Made by a program: the position numbers and the translations under genes. Positions 1 to 7,819 of a stretch of 16,871 nt of DNA are shown piece by piece. The notes beneath the pieces are model-generated. The model saw only the letters and a list, made by a program, of their open reading frames with translations. It was not told where the DNA came from and did no database searches. The stretch comes from an uncultured Pseudomonadota bacterium. GTDB lineage: Bacteria; Pseudomonadota; Gammaproteobacteria; Burkholderiales; Burkholderiaceae_C. Within the stretch, counting starts at the first letter, position 1. Every line of letters starts with the position of its first letter. Location of the stretch: NCBI GenBank assembly GCA_900320815.1, contig ONTY01000003.1:1-16871 (forward strand), read 5' to 3'.

Positions 1-920
1 TTAATACAATTACGCGCCCGCGCGCGGTGCAGGACGCACCAGACGCCACCGAGATGAAAGTGCAGCGCGGCGAAGTGCAGTTTGAAAATGTGCGCTTTTT
101 GTACCGCGACGGCAGCCGCGCCGTGATTGACAATCTGAATCTGCACATCAAGCCCGGCGAAAAAGTCGGGCTGGTGGGGCGCTCGGGCGCGGGCAAAAGC
201 ACGCTCGTCAATCTGCTGCTGCGTTTTCACGATGTGCAGGGCGGGCGCATTTTGATTGACGGGCAGGATATTGCCCACGTCACGCAGGACAGTTTGCGCG
301 GCGCCATTGGCATGGTTACGCAAGACACGTCGCTGCTGCACCGCTCCATGCGCGACAACATCCTGTATGGCCGCCCCGACGCGGGCGAAGAACACATGCA
401 CGCCGCTGCGCAGCGCGCGCAGGCCGATGAGTTCATCGCGCAACTAAGCGACCAGAAAGGGCGCACGGGCTATGACGCGCACGTGGGCGAGCGCGGCGTG
501 AAGCTCTCCGGTGGGCAGCGCCAGCGCGTGGCGATTGCGCGCGTCATGCTCAAAGACGCCCCCATCCTGCTGCTGGACGAAGCCACCAGCGCGCTGGACA
601 GCGAAGTGGAAGCCGCCATCCAGGAAAGCCTGCACGAGCTGATGGAAGGCAAGACGGTGATTGCCATCGCGCACCGCCTCTCCACCATCGCCGCGCTGGA
701 TCGCCTCATCGTCATGGACGGCGGGCGCATCGTGGAAGAGGGCACACACGCCGAACTGCTCGCGCGCGGTGGCATCTACGCCGGCCTCTGGAAGCGGCAG
801 AGCGGCGGCTTTTTGGGCTGCGGCCCCGGCTCGCTGCCAGCCGCGTGCGTGCGGAAAATTGCAAATACTCATGATGATGAAGACTGGAACGCCGCTTTAT
901 ATGCGGGCGATGATGAATAA
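1..920 (+). CDS. ABC exporter, C-terminal nucleotide-binding half (5' partial)
   Basis: This is the ATPase half of an ABC exporter; the reading frame is open to the left edge (first full codon at base 3), so the membrane domain lies outside the window. The Walker A motif GRSGAGKST is at about 177-203, the signature LSGGQ at 504-518, Walker B ILLLDEATSALD near 565-600 and the switch histidine in IAHRLSTI near 667-690. The protein would hydrolyse ATP at the inner membrane to drive export; the style resembles fused permease-ATPase exporters of the MsbA or multidrug type, but the substrate cannot be told. The family-like part ends near QSGGFLG (about base 818). The following tail is rich in Asp and Glu, and from about base 864 it is encoded by a copy of the dispersed hairpin repeat, which also supplies the region of the stop codon. 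The gene converges on the restriction cassette. Confidence 0.9.
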   Translation, partial: NTITRPRAVQDAPDATEMKVQRGEVQFENVRFLYRDGSRAVIDNLNLHIKPGEKVGLVGRSGAGKSTLVNLLLRFHDVQGGRILIDGQDIAHVTQDSLRGAIGMVTQDTSLLHRSMRDNILYGRPDAGEEHMHAAAQRAQADEFIAQLSDQKGRTGYDAHVGERGVKLSGGQRQRVAIARVMLKDAPILLLDEATSALDSEVEAAIQESLHELMEGKTVIAIAHRLSTIAALDRLIVMDGGRIVEEGTHAELLARGGIYAGLWKRQSGGFLGCGPGSLPAACVRKIANTHDDEDWNAALYAGDDE

Positions 921-925
921 ACCAG
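864..925 (+). repeat. Dispersed hairpin repeat, copy 1 (inside the ABC gene's 3' end)
   Basis: The copy starts with ATACTC (865-870), has a stem GCCGC-TTTATAT-GCGGGC (891-908) and ends ATGATGAATAAACC, matching in order and spacing the copy at 995-1058. It runs through the last codons and the TAA stop of the ABC gene. Confidence 0.6.
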
Positions 926-994
926 CATCTATGGAGTGATGCCTTCCAATGCAGGCGAAATGCTTGCTCATCAGAAGCAGGCGGCTGGTTCACT

Positions 995-1058
995 TGATAC
1001 TCCTTCACATAACATGGAATTGCCCGCGACTTATGCGGGCGGTAATGTGATACCACCT
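995..1058 (+). repeat. Dispersed hairpin repeat, copy 2
   Basis: The left arm is GATACTCCTTC (996-1006), the stem-loop is GCCCGC-GACTTAT-GCGGGC (1022-1040) and the right arm is GTGATACCACC (1047-1057). This is one of the cleanest copies and I used it as the reference. No T-run follows the stem, so it is not a classical intrinsic terminator. It lies between the convergent ABC and res genes. The bases between copies 1 and 2 (about 926-994) hold a weaker, similar stem (GCAGGC-GAAAT-GCTTGC) that may be a decayed further copy. Confidence 0.75.
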
Positions 1059-1073
1059 GGTTTTGTCATTTTT

Positions 1074-1093
1074 CTGTAGGGGCGTCCCTACAG
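1074..1093. repeat. Perfect 8-bp inverted repeat with GTAGGGGC-type ends
   Basis: CTGTAGGG and CCCTACAG face each other across the four bases GCGT, just after the stop end of res. A T-run lies before the stem on the + strand rather than after it, so it does not fit a standard terminator in either direction. Its GTAGGGGC start matches the element at 6184 on the other side of the restriction cassette. Confidence 0.6.
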
Positions 1094-1101
1094 CTTCGCT
1101 C

Positions 1102-3987
1102 TTACTTAAAGAGCGCGCTCAACGCCGCCTCGTTCTGCACCGCCAGCACCGCCGCGCGCACACCGCTGTCCATCAAATCCAGGCGATTGAGCCGCGCCCC
1201 GCCAGCCGCATCCCTATCCTTGCGAATCATTTGCACGCGCCCAAGCGGCGTGGCGTCATCCTGCCTCAAGCATTCCTGCGCATAGCGCGCCAGCCCTTGT
1301 GCTTTTGGCAGATTATCGGAATACTGCGCGCCGTGCGGCTCCAGAATATCTATCACATAGCCAATATGTGGCTCACGGCGCACGATAATGAAATCAGGTG
1401 CAAACACATCCTGCACATTGGCGTCTTTTTCATAAAGCACGCGCAGACGCCACGGCGCTTTATTGTCGTTGCGCAGCCAGCACACAAAATCAGGGCGTTT
1501 TTCTTCTTCCGCAATCACTGCCTCTTCCCAGTCATTGAGGCTGATGCGCGCATCGCCCCGGCCTGCGTGAGCAAAAAGATGGCTTGCATAGCGTTTGCTC
1601 CCCTCTTTGACTGGGGGCGAAACAATTGTTGTGGGCAACTGGAACGTTTGCGGGCTTGCTTCGTCCCCATCGCGCACAATTTCCTTGAAGTCCTGCTGCA
1701 CTTTCCAGGCGAGCGCGCCACTGCAGCGCAAAACCGGCAATCGCCACGCATCGCGCAGGCGATGGAACTCCTGCCTGGCCCAGGCGTGCAAAGCGTCGCG
1801 GCAGCCCGTATTACCCGCATACAAAATCACGTCAATGCGTGGGTCATCGGCGCTGCCCTCCTGCTGCAGCCGCAGCGCCCACATTTTGTAAACGCTGTCG
1901 CTGGCAAGACGCTTGTTCGTAGCGCGCAATTGGCGTTCAATATCTTTTTCTGCCGCAAAAAAGTCAGGCGTGCCGCCATCATCATCCAACCCGTCAATAA
2001 TGGTGTGGCCAAACGCATCCACTGTGACAGTCAGCAGTTTGAACTTCCTGATTTTTTCCGCCAGCGCCTCATATTCCCCGGTATCTTTCAATGTGCGGAT
2101 ATATTCTGAAAGTTTTTCCACAATGGCTTGCGTCACCAGCTCCGCCGCATCATCTTTCAAGCCCGCCTGCACCAGAAGATGCGCCAAGGCAAAAAGTGAC
2201 GTCAGATAATCATTGATTTTCTTGCGTTCCATCTCCCAGCAAATCAGCCCCGCACGGTTGATGAAATCAAGCACCTGCACGCGGTCAAACGTGCCCGGCA
2301 CCGGCTGCGGACGCCGTGGTGCAGGCGCTGCTGTGCCAGCGGGCATTGCCGCTACCTGCCCTCCGCCGCCATGCCCGCGCGGCGCCGGCTGTGCCGCCAC
2401 GCTTGGCGCAGTTGCTGACGCCTGCGCTGCTGCAGGCGCAGCGTGCGGCGCCCCTTCTCCTTCGGCGTGCAAAGTAAATGGCGCCGCCCCTGCTGCAGCG
2501 CCGCTGTGCACCTGCTGCGCCCCGCTGCCCCCTTGCTGCTGCTGTGCGAGTGTCGTGGCTGCAGCGGGCACGGAGGTGTGCACCACCGTCAACACTTCGC
2601 GTTCTGGCTTTTCTATTGCTTCGCCCTCAATATCGCCCACGCTGGCTTCTTCCCGGCTTTTGAGCGCCGCGACGACTTTTTCCACCGCCGCCTTGTCAAA
2701 ATACGGCAAAAACAGCTTCACATCGTTGAGCACCTCATCGCTTGCAATACGCTGGTGCAGCGGCGTGCGCACCATGCGCCCGAGCAATTGCGCGATATGC
2801 GTTGCGTCAACAGCGCGGCGGAACGACATCAGCGTCTCCGCCCGTGGGCAGTCCCAGCCCGTCACCAGCCCCTCTTTGAAAAAAACGATACGCACATGCG
2901 GGTCGCCCTCAATCGTGGACGGCTCCTGATACGCAATCTCCAGCCCATTGGCCACGAGCGTTGATTTGTCACCAAACGCATGCACCGCCTCCCCACGGGC
3001 AAAGCGCCTGCCCGCCGCCTTTTCAATTTCCTGCATGCACTCGCCCAGGCTGGTGGCCGATGCCTCATCGCCCGCCCGGTTTTCCACCTGCACAATCAGC
3101 ACCGGGCGCACCTGCTGCCCGCCGCGAAACTGCTCGCAATGCGCCTGCCAGCGCGCGCATTTATCGAGCCAGTCCTCGGCTGCCGCGCGCAGCACCGACA
3201 GGCCGATATTCACCCCGCCGTTTTCCGGGTATTTGATACGGATTTTGTCTTTCAGCAACCCGGAGCGGCGCACCGCGTCAATATCCACCTCCACCGTTGG
3301 ATATGTAATGGCGCGCGTTTTGCCCATAAACGCATCAAAACGCTCAATTGTGGCCGACATGCCCAGCACCAGCGGCATGGGCGGCAAGCCATCCGGGGGG
3401 CTGCCAAGCAGGAACTTTTGCATGATGGTGGTCGCCTCCCGCATCTTTGCGCCGCCCTGCATGCCACGGTGCGCCTCGTCAATAATGACGTAAAGCTGCC
3501 CCGCCTTTTCCCGCACTGTGGCCGCCAGCGTTTGCCAGATGGTGTGGTTGCGGTCGCCCGCGCGCACCAGGCGCGACTTGCTGCCGAGCTTTTGCGTATT
3601 CAGGAAATAAATGTGCCCATCCTCGAGTATGCGCTGGTCAAACGTTTCATCAATCTCGCGCATGCGCCGCGCGATGCCCTCGCCGCACCAGACGGCGATT
3701 TTCTCGCGCGACTGGCGGTTGAGCTCCGGCGAATCTGAGAGCCAGAGAAACACCGCCTGCGGCTGCTCGTCATACACCGCATCCGCAAACGCCACGCCGC
3801 GCACAATACTTTCAATCAGCGCCGCCATGATAATCGTCTTGCCCGAGCCGGTCGGCGCCGTGAGCGCAATCACGCGGCTTTCATTCGCCCGCCTGCTGCC
3901 GGCAGCGGCAGCATCATCCAGATAGCCGAGTATGGTGTACACGGCATCGCGCTGGAAGCCGTGCAATGTGTTCCTGGAGGCACTCAT
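1102..3987 (-). CDS. res: Type III-like restriction endonuclease subunit, DEAD/DEAH helicase (Res)
   Basis: This is the helicase-nuclease subunit of a Type III-like restriction system, which would act with Mod to translocate along and cut unmodified DNA. I start it at the ATG at 3985-3987, giving 961 residues, because it forms an ATGA overlap with the mod stop and has AGGAGG a few bases upstream (3995-4000). Helicase motifs in order are APTGSGKT (44-51), IIDEAH (168-173), GMSATIERF (209-217), LVTGWDCPRAE (374-384) and QLLGRMVR (400-407). Residues 472-566 are a long Ala/Gln/Pro/Gly-rich linker. The C-terminal part has APDFIIVR (863-870) then VIDILEPHG (878-886), which looks like the PD...D core of a restriction nuclease fold without the usual lysine; from memory this DILEPH form recurs in the family. 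The gene is intact. Its cleavage activity probably depends on a working Mod, which is broken next door. Confidence 0.88.
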   Translation of the reverse strand: MSASRNTLHGFQRDAVYTILGYLDDAAAAGSRRANESRVIALTAPTGSGKTIIMAALIESIVRGVAFADAVYDEQPQAVFLWLSDSPELNRQSREKIAVWCGEGIARRMREIDETFDQRILEDGHIYFLNTQKLGSKSRLVRAGDRNHTIWQTLAATVREKAGQLYVIIDEAHRGMQGGAKMREATTIMQKFLLGSPPDGLPPMPLVLGMSATIERFDAFMGKTRAITYPTVEVDIDAVRRSGLLKDKIRIKYPENGGVNIGLSVLRAAAEDWLDKCARWQAHCEQFRGGQQVRPVLIVQVENRAGDEASATSLGECMQEIEKAAGRRFARGEAVHAFGDKSTLVANGLEIAYQEPSTIEGDPHVRIVFFKEGLVTGWDCPRAETLMSFRRAVDATHIAQLLGRMVRTPLHQRIASDEVLNDVKLFLPYFDKAAVEKVVAALKSREEASVGDIEGEAIEKPEREVLTVVHTSVPAAATTLAQQQQGGSGAQQVHSGAAAGAAPFTLHAEGEGAPHAAPAAAQASATAPSVAAQPAPRGHGGGGQVAAMPAGTAAPAPRRPQPVPGTFDRVQVLDFINRAGLICWEMERKKINDYLTSLFALAHLLVQAGLKDDAAELVTQAIVEKLSEYIRTLKDTGEYEALAEKIRKFKLLTVTVDAFGHTIIDGLDDDGGTPDFFAAEKDIERQLRATNKRLASDSVYKMWALRLQQEGSADDPRIDVILYAGNTGCRDALHAWARQEFHRLRDAWRLPVLRCSGALAWKVQQDFKEIVRDGDEASPQTFQLPTTIVSPPVKEGSKRYASHLFAHAGRGDARISLNDWEEAVIAEEEKRPDFVCWLRNDNKAPWRLRVLYEKDANVQDVFAPDFIIVRREPHIGYVIDILEPHGAQYSDNLPKAQGLARYAQECLRQDDATPLGRVQMIRKDRDAAGGARLNRLDLMDSGVRAAVLAVQNEAALSALFK
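2290..2574 (-). other. Low-complexity linker within Res
   Basis: Residues about 472-566 of Res are almost entirely Ala, Gln, Pro, Gly, Ser and His, with runs such as AQQQQGG and GHGGGGQ. They separate the helicase core from the C-terminal region. The stretch looks disordered and is probably a flexible hinge. Confidence 0.7.
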
Positions 3988-6129
3988 GCCTGCCCCTCCT
4001 TGTCGGCGTTGATGCGGAAGTTTTCCAGATAATCGTGATAAAGGTAATGGCAGGTTTTGTCCGCAAACTGCACGGCCAGCCGCGCGAAGTTTTCCGGGCA
4101 ATCAGCCACGATAAACACATCGCTGACGTCCGCGTGCTGCTCCATGCCTGCGCGCAACGCCACCAGTCCCTTTTCTTGCAGCAGCACAGCGAAGCCGTTT
4201 TGCGGCAGCAGCAGCATGGACGGCAATGCGTCCCCTTCGTCAAGCTGCGGGCACTCGCCGCGCGCCCCCGCCTGCATCCACAGCAGCGGCAGCAGCGCGC
4301 GGAACTGCTGCCCCAGCGCCACGCTGGTTTTGTCCAGAAAACCGAGCTTGAAATACATGGCGTTGGCGGCAAAGCCTGCAGCCATATCGCGCTCAGTGCC
4401 CAGATATTGCCCTCCCAGCGGCTCGCCCTTGAGGTTTTCGCCGCGAATGCTGCACACCGTGCGCGGCCAGGTCACGTGGCGCGCAATGCCCAGCGCCTCC
4501 CACGCCGCATCGCCCGGCTTGTGCCCAGCCTCGCGCAACGATTTTTCTTCATCGGCGGACACTTCATTGTTTGTGACCAGAATGCAGCGCCGCTGCCCGC
4601 CATCCGCAGCGTTGAGCAGGTTCACGGCGTGCAGTGTCGTGCCGCTGCCAGCAAAAAAGTCGAGAATGAGGGCGTTTGGCTTGTTTATAACAATTGCCTT
4701 TAAGCAGTCACGAACAGCATAAATGGATTTTGGAAAAGCAAAATTACGTCCTGGGATAATTGACCTAATTAAACGTGAACCATATTCACCAGCGTGGTGC
4801 GCTTGTCTGTTCCATACGCTTTTTGGAATTGCCAATGGAATTCTTTCTCCTGTTTCCTCAACTTGTGCAACCCCATTCGCATCTCTTCCTGTAATGACGA
4901 GTTCCCCTCGTGCTATACGCTCTCTTTGGTTACGCCCAAGATAAAGCAGTGACCATCGGTCGCGTTTTTTATCGTGAGCACCGACTTTTGCAAAACCCGC
5001 GTCTACAAGTTTTCGCAAATTAGGGGCTGACATTTGCCATACTTTATCATCGCCAGTGCCTCTAGCAATAGGCCACACCGTAACAAGCCCCCGTCTATCT
5101 GGAATGCTTTTTATATCACCGTCAAGAGGTAAGGGGTCACCAATATCAGAAATTTTTTTATTTATGGGGTCAATAAAAATTGGATAAAAACACCCCGGCG
5201 AATGACTGCGTTCCGAGTTACTTCCACCCCTCATTAGCCTCTCCCACCTGACTTGCCTTGCGCTGGCTGATTTCCGAGGAAAACATTGTGTCATCCAAGG
5301 GCGCTGGCCCAGCATTTCCTAAATAGACAAAAAAAGCATATTCTTCAACACGATACATTTCACGGTCTCGTGCGACGCCGTTTGTATTGATGACTATGCT
5401 AATCATCTGTTGATGTGCCTCCGGAAACATTTCTTCCAGCAGGCAGCCAAGGTGCAGGTATTCTTTTTCGTCTATGGTGACAATAAGCACGCTGTCCTTG
5501 GGATTGAGCAGGCGCTTGGCAATTTTCAGCCGCCGCTCCATCATGGCGAGCCATTTGCTGTGGCGCCATGCGTCGCTGCCGTCCACGTAGTCGTTGTTGT
5601 ATTTCCAGTCCTTTGCGCCAGTGTTGTAGGGCGGGTCAATGTAAATGCAGTCCACTTTGCCGGCGTAGAGCCATTCCAGCAGCTGCAGGGCGTGGTAGTT
5701 TTCCGCCTCTATCAGGGTGTGCCAAAGGCTGTGCGCCGGGCTGTTTTCCGGGGCGCGTTCAATCGTGTCAAGGCGCTGCAGGCAGGGGTAAATGGCTTCG
5801 CCAAAGCGGGCGATGCGCACAATATCGTCCAGAAAAAAGCATTCCACCTCGCCGCTGCCTTCGCCGCCTTTGCCACCCTGCGGCAGGCACCACGCCTTGC
5901 GCTCGTTTTTCTTGACTACCGTATACAGCGTGCCGCCAATGGCATCTTTGCGCGCCACGGTGCACTGCTCGGCAATGCGCGCGCCCCAAAGCGGTGTGTA
6001 TTCGGGCTGGTGGTTCTCAAATACCAGACCAAACTTTTTGTTCTGCAGCAGGCGGTCAACTTCGCGCTGGATGCCCTCGCGCAGCGCCTTGTCAGTGATT
6101 TGGTTGATGTAGTCCTGGAGTGCCGACAT
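3984..6129 (-). pseudogene. mod: Type III-like adenine DNA methyltransferase (Mod), frameshifted
   Basis: This is the modification subunit of the restriction pair; it would methylate adenine at the recognition site and give Res its specificity. It is read in two frames: an N-terminal part from ATG 6127-6129 to a stop at 5218-5220, and a C-terminal part open from about 5320 to 3984. The first carries IDPPYNTG (residues 164-171) and the second carries FFAGSGTT (about 4635-4658). The order DPPY before FxGxG is that of the beta class, as in Type III Mod. Homologous text continues across the break: the first frame ends in SSEISQRKAS and the second resumes with QVRWERLMRGGSN and FYPIFIDP, so one +1 shift is needed between about 5220 and 5320. 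A short A4 run at 5280-5283 is one possible place. It could be a true inactivating mutation, a sequencing indel or, less likely, programmed frameshifting. The start has only a weak GGA upstream. The gene overlaps res by four bases. Confidence 0.85.
4690..5420 (-). other. AT-rich central segment of mod (likely target-recognition domain)
   Basis: The bases between the DPPY-side block and the FAGSGTT-side block are visibly richer in A and T than the rest of mod and res, with stretches such as AATTGACCTAATTAAACG and ATTTTTTTATTTATGG. In Type III Mod proteins the region between motif IV and motif I is where the target-recognition domain sits. The boundaries are judged by eye. Confidence 0.6.
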
Positions 6130-6183
6130 GTGTTTTTTCCGTTTGCGTGTGCCCTCGGTGCAGTATGCCAAAGCAGAGCGAGC

Positions 6184-6257
6184 GTAGGGGCAATCCCCTG
6201 TGGTTGCCTTTGCTGTGGTGGGCATAAGCGCGGGCGCCCACACGGGGCGCCCTTCCA
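6184..6257 (+). repeat. Short MITE-like repeat with GTAGGGGC end
   Basis: The stretch begins GTAGGGGCAATCCCC, continues TGTGGTTGCC, and ends in GGGCGCCC-ACAC-GGGGCGCCC then TTCC. The two ends are roughly inverted (GTAGGGGC against GGAAGGGCGCC). The pattern resembles small non-coding GTAGGGGC repeats I recall from many bacterial genomes; this is recall, not a search. It lies just upstream of mod and directly abuts the hairpin repeat at 6257. Confidence 0.45.
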
Positions 6258-6322
6258 TATACTCTATCATTCACACTTTCATCACCGGCAATTTATGCCG
6301 GCGTTGGTGTGATACTACCATC
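6257..6322 (+). repeat. Dispersed hairpin repeat, copy 3
   Basis: The left arm is ATACTC (6259-6264), the stem-loop is ACCGGC-AATTTAT-GCCGGCG (6286-6303) and the right arm is TGGTGTGATACTACCA (6305-6320). It lies between lpxK and mod, both on the minus strand, and could weaken read-through from lpxK into mod, although no T-run follows the stem. Confidence 0.75.
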
Positions 6323-6349
6323 TATTGCACGGGCGCGGCGAGCATGTGT

Positions 6350-7366
6350 TCAATGGGGGGCGATGCCGATTTCAGCGGCAGGGGGGTGAGGAAGCCTTGT
6401 CAGTTTTTTATCCAACGCCTCAAAAAACTCCGCTGGAATATCCAGTTCCAGCGGCACGGCGAGTGCCTGGGGCGCCAGTGGCCAGAGTTTGGCGGCGTCT
6501 TTTTCGGTGCACAGCAGAATATCGGCATGCCGTATCTGCGGCGGGAGGTTTTCAAATGTGCCGTGGTCGGGCAGGGGGAGGGTTTTTTCTAGCTGTATGC
6601 CGCGTGCGCGCAGCATGGCAAAGAAGTTTTCCGGGCGTGCGATGCCGGCGAGGGCGGCGGCGGCTTGCCCGCGCAGGCTGGCGAGGGGGACTGGGCTGCC
6701 GTCTGCACGCTGGGCGTTGTTTGCGAGGCGGCGGGTGGCAGCGAAGACGGGGGCAGTGGCTGCGGGCGGAGGGACGGCGTCCGCTTGCGTCAAGAGGATG
6801 AAATCTACGGGGCGCGGCCAGGCCTCGCGCAGGGGACCGGCGGGCAGCAGCCAGCCGTTGCCGATGCCGCGTGTGTCAAAGGCGCAGATTTCTATGTCGC
6901 GCGCCAGCACCGCGTGCTGCAGGCCGTCGTCGCACAGCAGCACGTTGACCTGTGGGTGCGCGGCGAGCAGGGCACGGCCTGCGTCAAAGCGGCGAGGGGC
7001 GACAAAAACGGGGCAGCCGCTGCGCTGGCGCAGGAGCAGGGGTTCGTCGCCCACGTCCTGCGGCGTGCTGTCTGGCAGCACTTCGCGGCAGTCGTGCTGC
7101 TGTCTGCCGTAGCCGCGCGAGATGATGCCGGGGCGCCAGCCGCGTTGTGTGAGATGCCGGGCGATGGCCAGTGCGGTGGGGGTTTTGCCGGCGCCGCCGG
7201 CGATGACGTTGCCGATGACGATGGTGGGCACGGGCAGACGCTGGGCGCGTGTGCGCTGGCGCGCTTGCTGGCGCCGGGCAAGCGCGCCGTAGAGCAGGGA
7301 AAGGGGCCAGAGCAGGCAGGCGAGGGCGCCACGACGCTGCCAGGCGCGGCGCAAGTGGTGTTGCAC
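6350..7366 (-). CDS. lpxK: Tetraacyldisaccharide 4'-kinase LpxK
   Basis: LpxK phosphorylates the 4' position of the lipid A disaccharide precursor at the inner-membrane face, using ATP. The sequence has the N-terminal hydrophobic segment LLWPLSLLYG, the P-loop GNVIAGGAGKTPT, then ISRGYGR, LLCDDGLQHAVLARDIEI and GNGWLLPAGPLREAWPRP, all LpxK hallmarks, and ends with the LCTEKDAAKL block. The length, about 338 residues, is normal. The start is unsure: no ATG is available, and GTG at 7366 (giving a protein beginning QHHLRRAWQRRG after the first Met) or TTG at 7375 are the candidates, neither with a clear ribosome site. It follows exbD closely on the same strand, so it is probably read as the third gene of exbB-exbD-lpxK. 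Confidence 0.9.
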   Translation of the reverse strand: MQHHLRRAWQRRGALACLLWPLSLLYGALARRQQARQRTRAQRLPVPTIVIGNVIAGGAGKTPTALAIARHLTQRGWRPGIISRGYGRQQHDCREVLPDSTPQDVGDEPLLLRQRSGCPVFVAPRRFDAGRALLAAHPQVNVLLCDDGLQHAVLARDIEICAFDTRGIGNGWLLPAGPLREAWPRPVDFILLTQADAVPPPAATAPVFAATRRLANNAQRADGSPVPLASLRGQAAAALAGIARPENFFAMLRARGIQLEKTLPLPDHGTFENLPPQIRHADILLCTEKDAAKLWPLAPQALAVPLELDIPAEFFEALDKKLTRLPHPPAAEIGIAPH

Positions 7367-7399
7367 GCGCAGCAACAGTGCAGTGCCACAGCGCGGACG

Positions 7400-7819
7400 T
7401 TAGTCCGTGGTGGCGGCGCCGGTTTGCGCGGCAAAGCTGATGTGCGAGAGGCCGATACGGCGTGCGGCGTCCATCGCGGTGACGACGGCCTGCACGGGGG
7501 CGGCGGCGTCGGCACTGATGACGAGGATGGTTTTCTCGCCCGGGTGGCGCGCGCTGAGCGCATCGGCAATGGCTTCGGCACTGCGCTGCTCCATCGCCTG
7601 CCCGCCGACGGCGTAGCGTCCGTCGGAAGTGACGGCGATGACGAGTTGCTCGGGCTGCTCTTGCGCGGAGTCGGGGCTGGCGGAGGGCAGGTTGACGTGC
7701 AGTTCGGTGTAGCGGCTGTAGGTGGTGGTGAGCATCAGGAAGATGAGAATCACCAGCAGCACGTCAATAAAGGGGATGAGATTAATTTCCGGCTCGGTGT
7801 GTACGCGGTTGAATTTCAC
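7400..7819 (-). CDS. exbD: Biopolymer transport protein ExbD/TolR
   Basis: ExbD works with ExbB as an inner-membrane proton-driven motor, passing energy to TonB for uptake across the outer membrane. The protein opens KFNRVHTEPEINLIPFIDV, then a single membrane segment LLVILIFLMLTTTY with the key aspartate in FIDV, followed by a periplasmic domain ending near LSHISFAAQ. I choose GTG at 7819 because it overlaps the exbB stop as GTGA and has GGGAGG just upstream; a longer TTG start at 7837 is possible. The length is about 139 residues, typical for the family. A TolR role is an alternative that sequence alone does not exclude, but no tolA, tolB or pal is visible in the window. Confidence 0.9.
   Translation of the reverse strand: MKFNRVHTEPEINLIPFIDVLLVILIFLMLTTTYSRYTELHVNLPSASPDSAQEQPEQLVIAVTSDGRYAVGGQAMEQRSAEAIADALSARHPGEKTILVISADAAAPVQAVVTAMDAARRIGLSHISFAAQTGAATTD

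Noticed and set aside
1074..1093. The palindrome after res as an intrinsic terminator
   Set aside because: On the res-sense strand the stem is followed by A bases, not T bases, and on the other strand the T-run precedes the stem.
2213..2929. A 238-codon + strand frame rich in Cys, Ala and Pro
   Set aside because: It is the antisense shadow of the low-complexity linker and helicase part of res.
5329..5335. A seven-base A/T run in mod as a phase-variation tract
   Set aside because: A shift at this run would lead at once into a stop near 5320 in the new frame, so the observed break must lie downstream of it; the run is also short.
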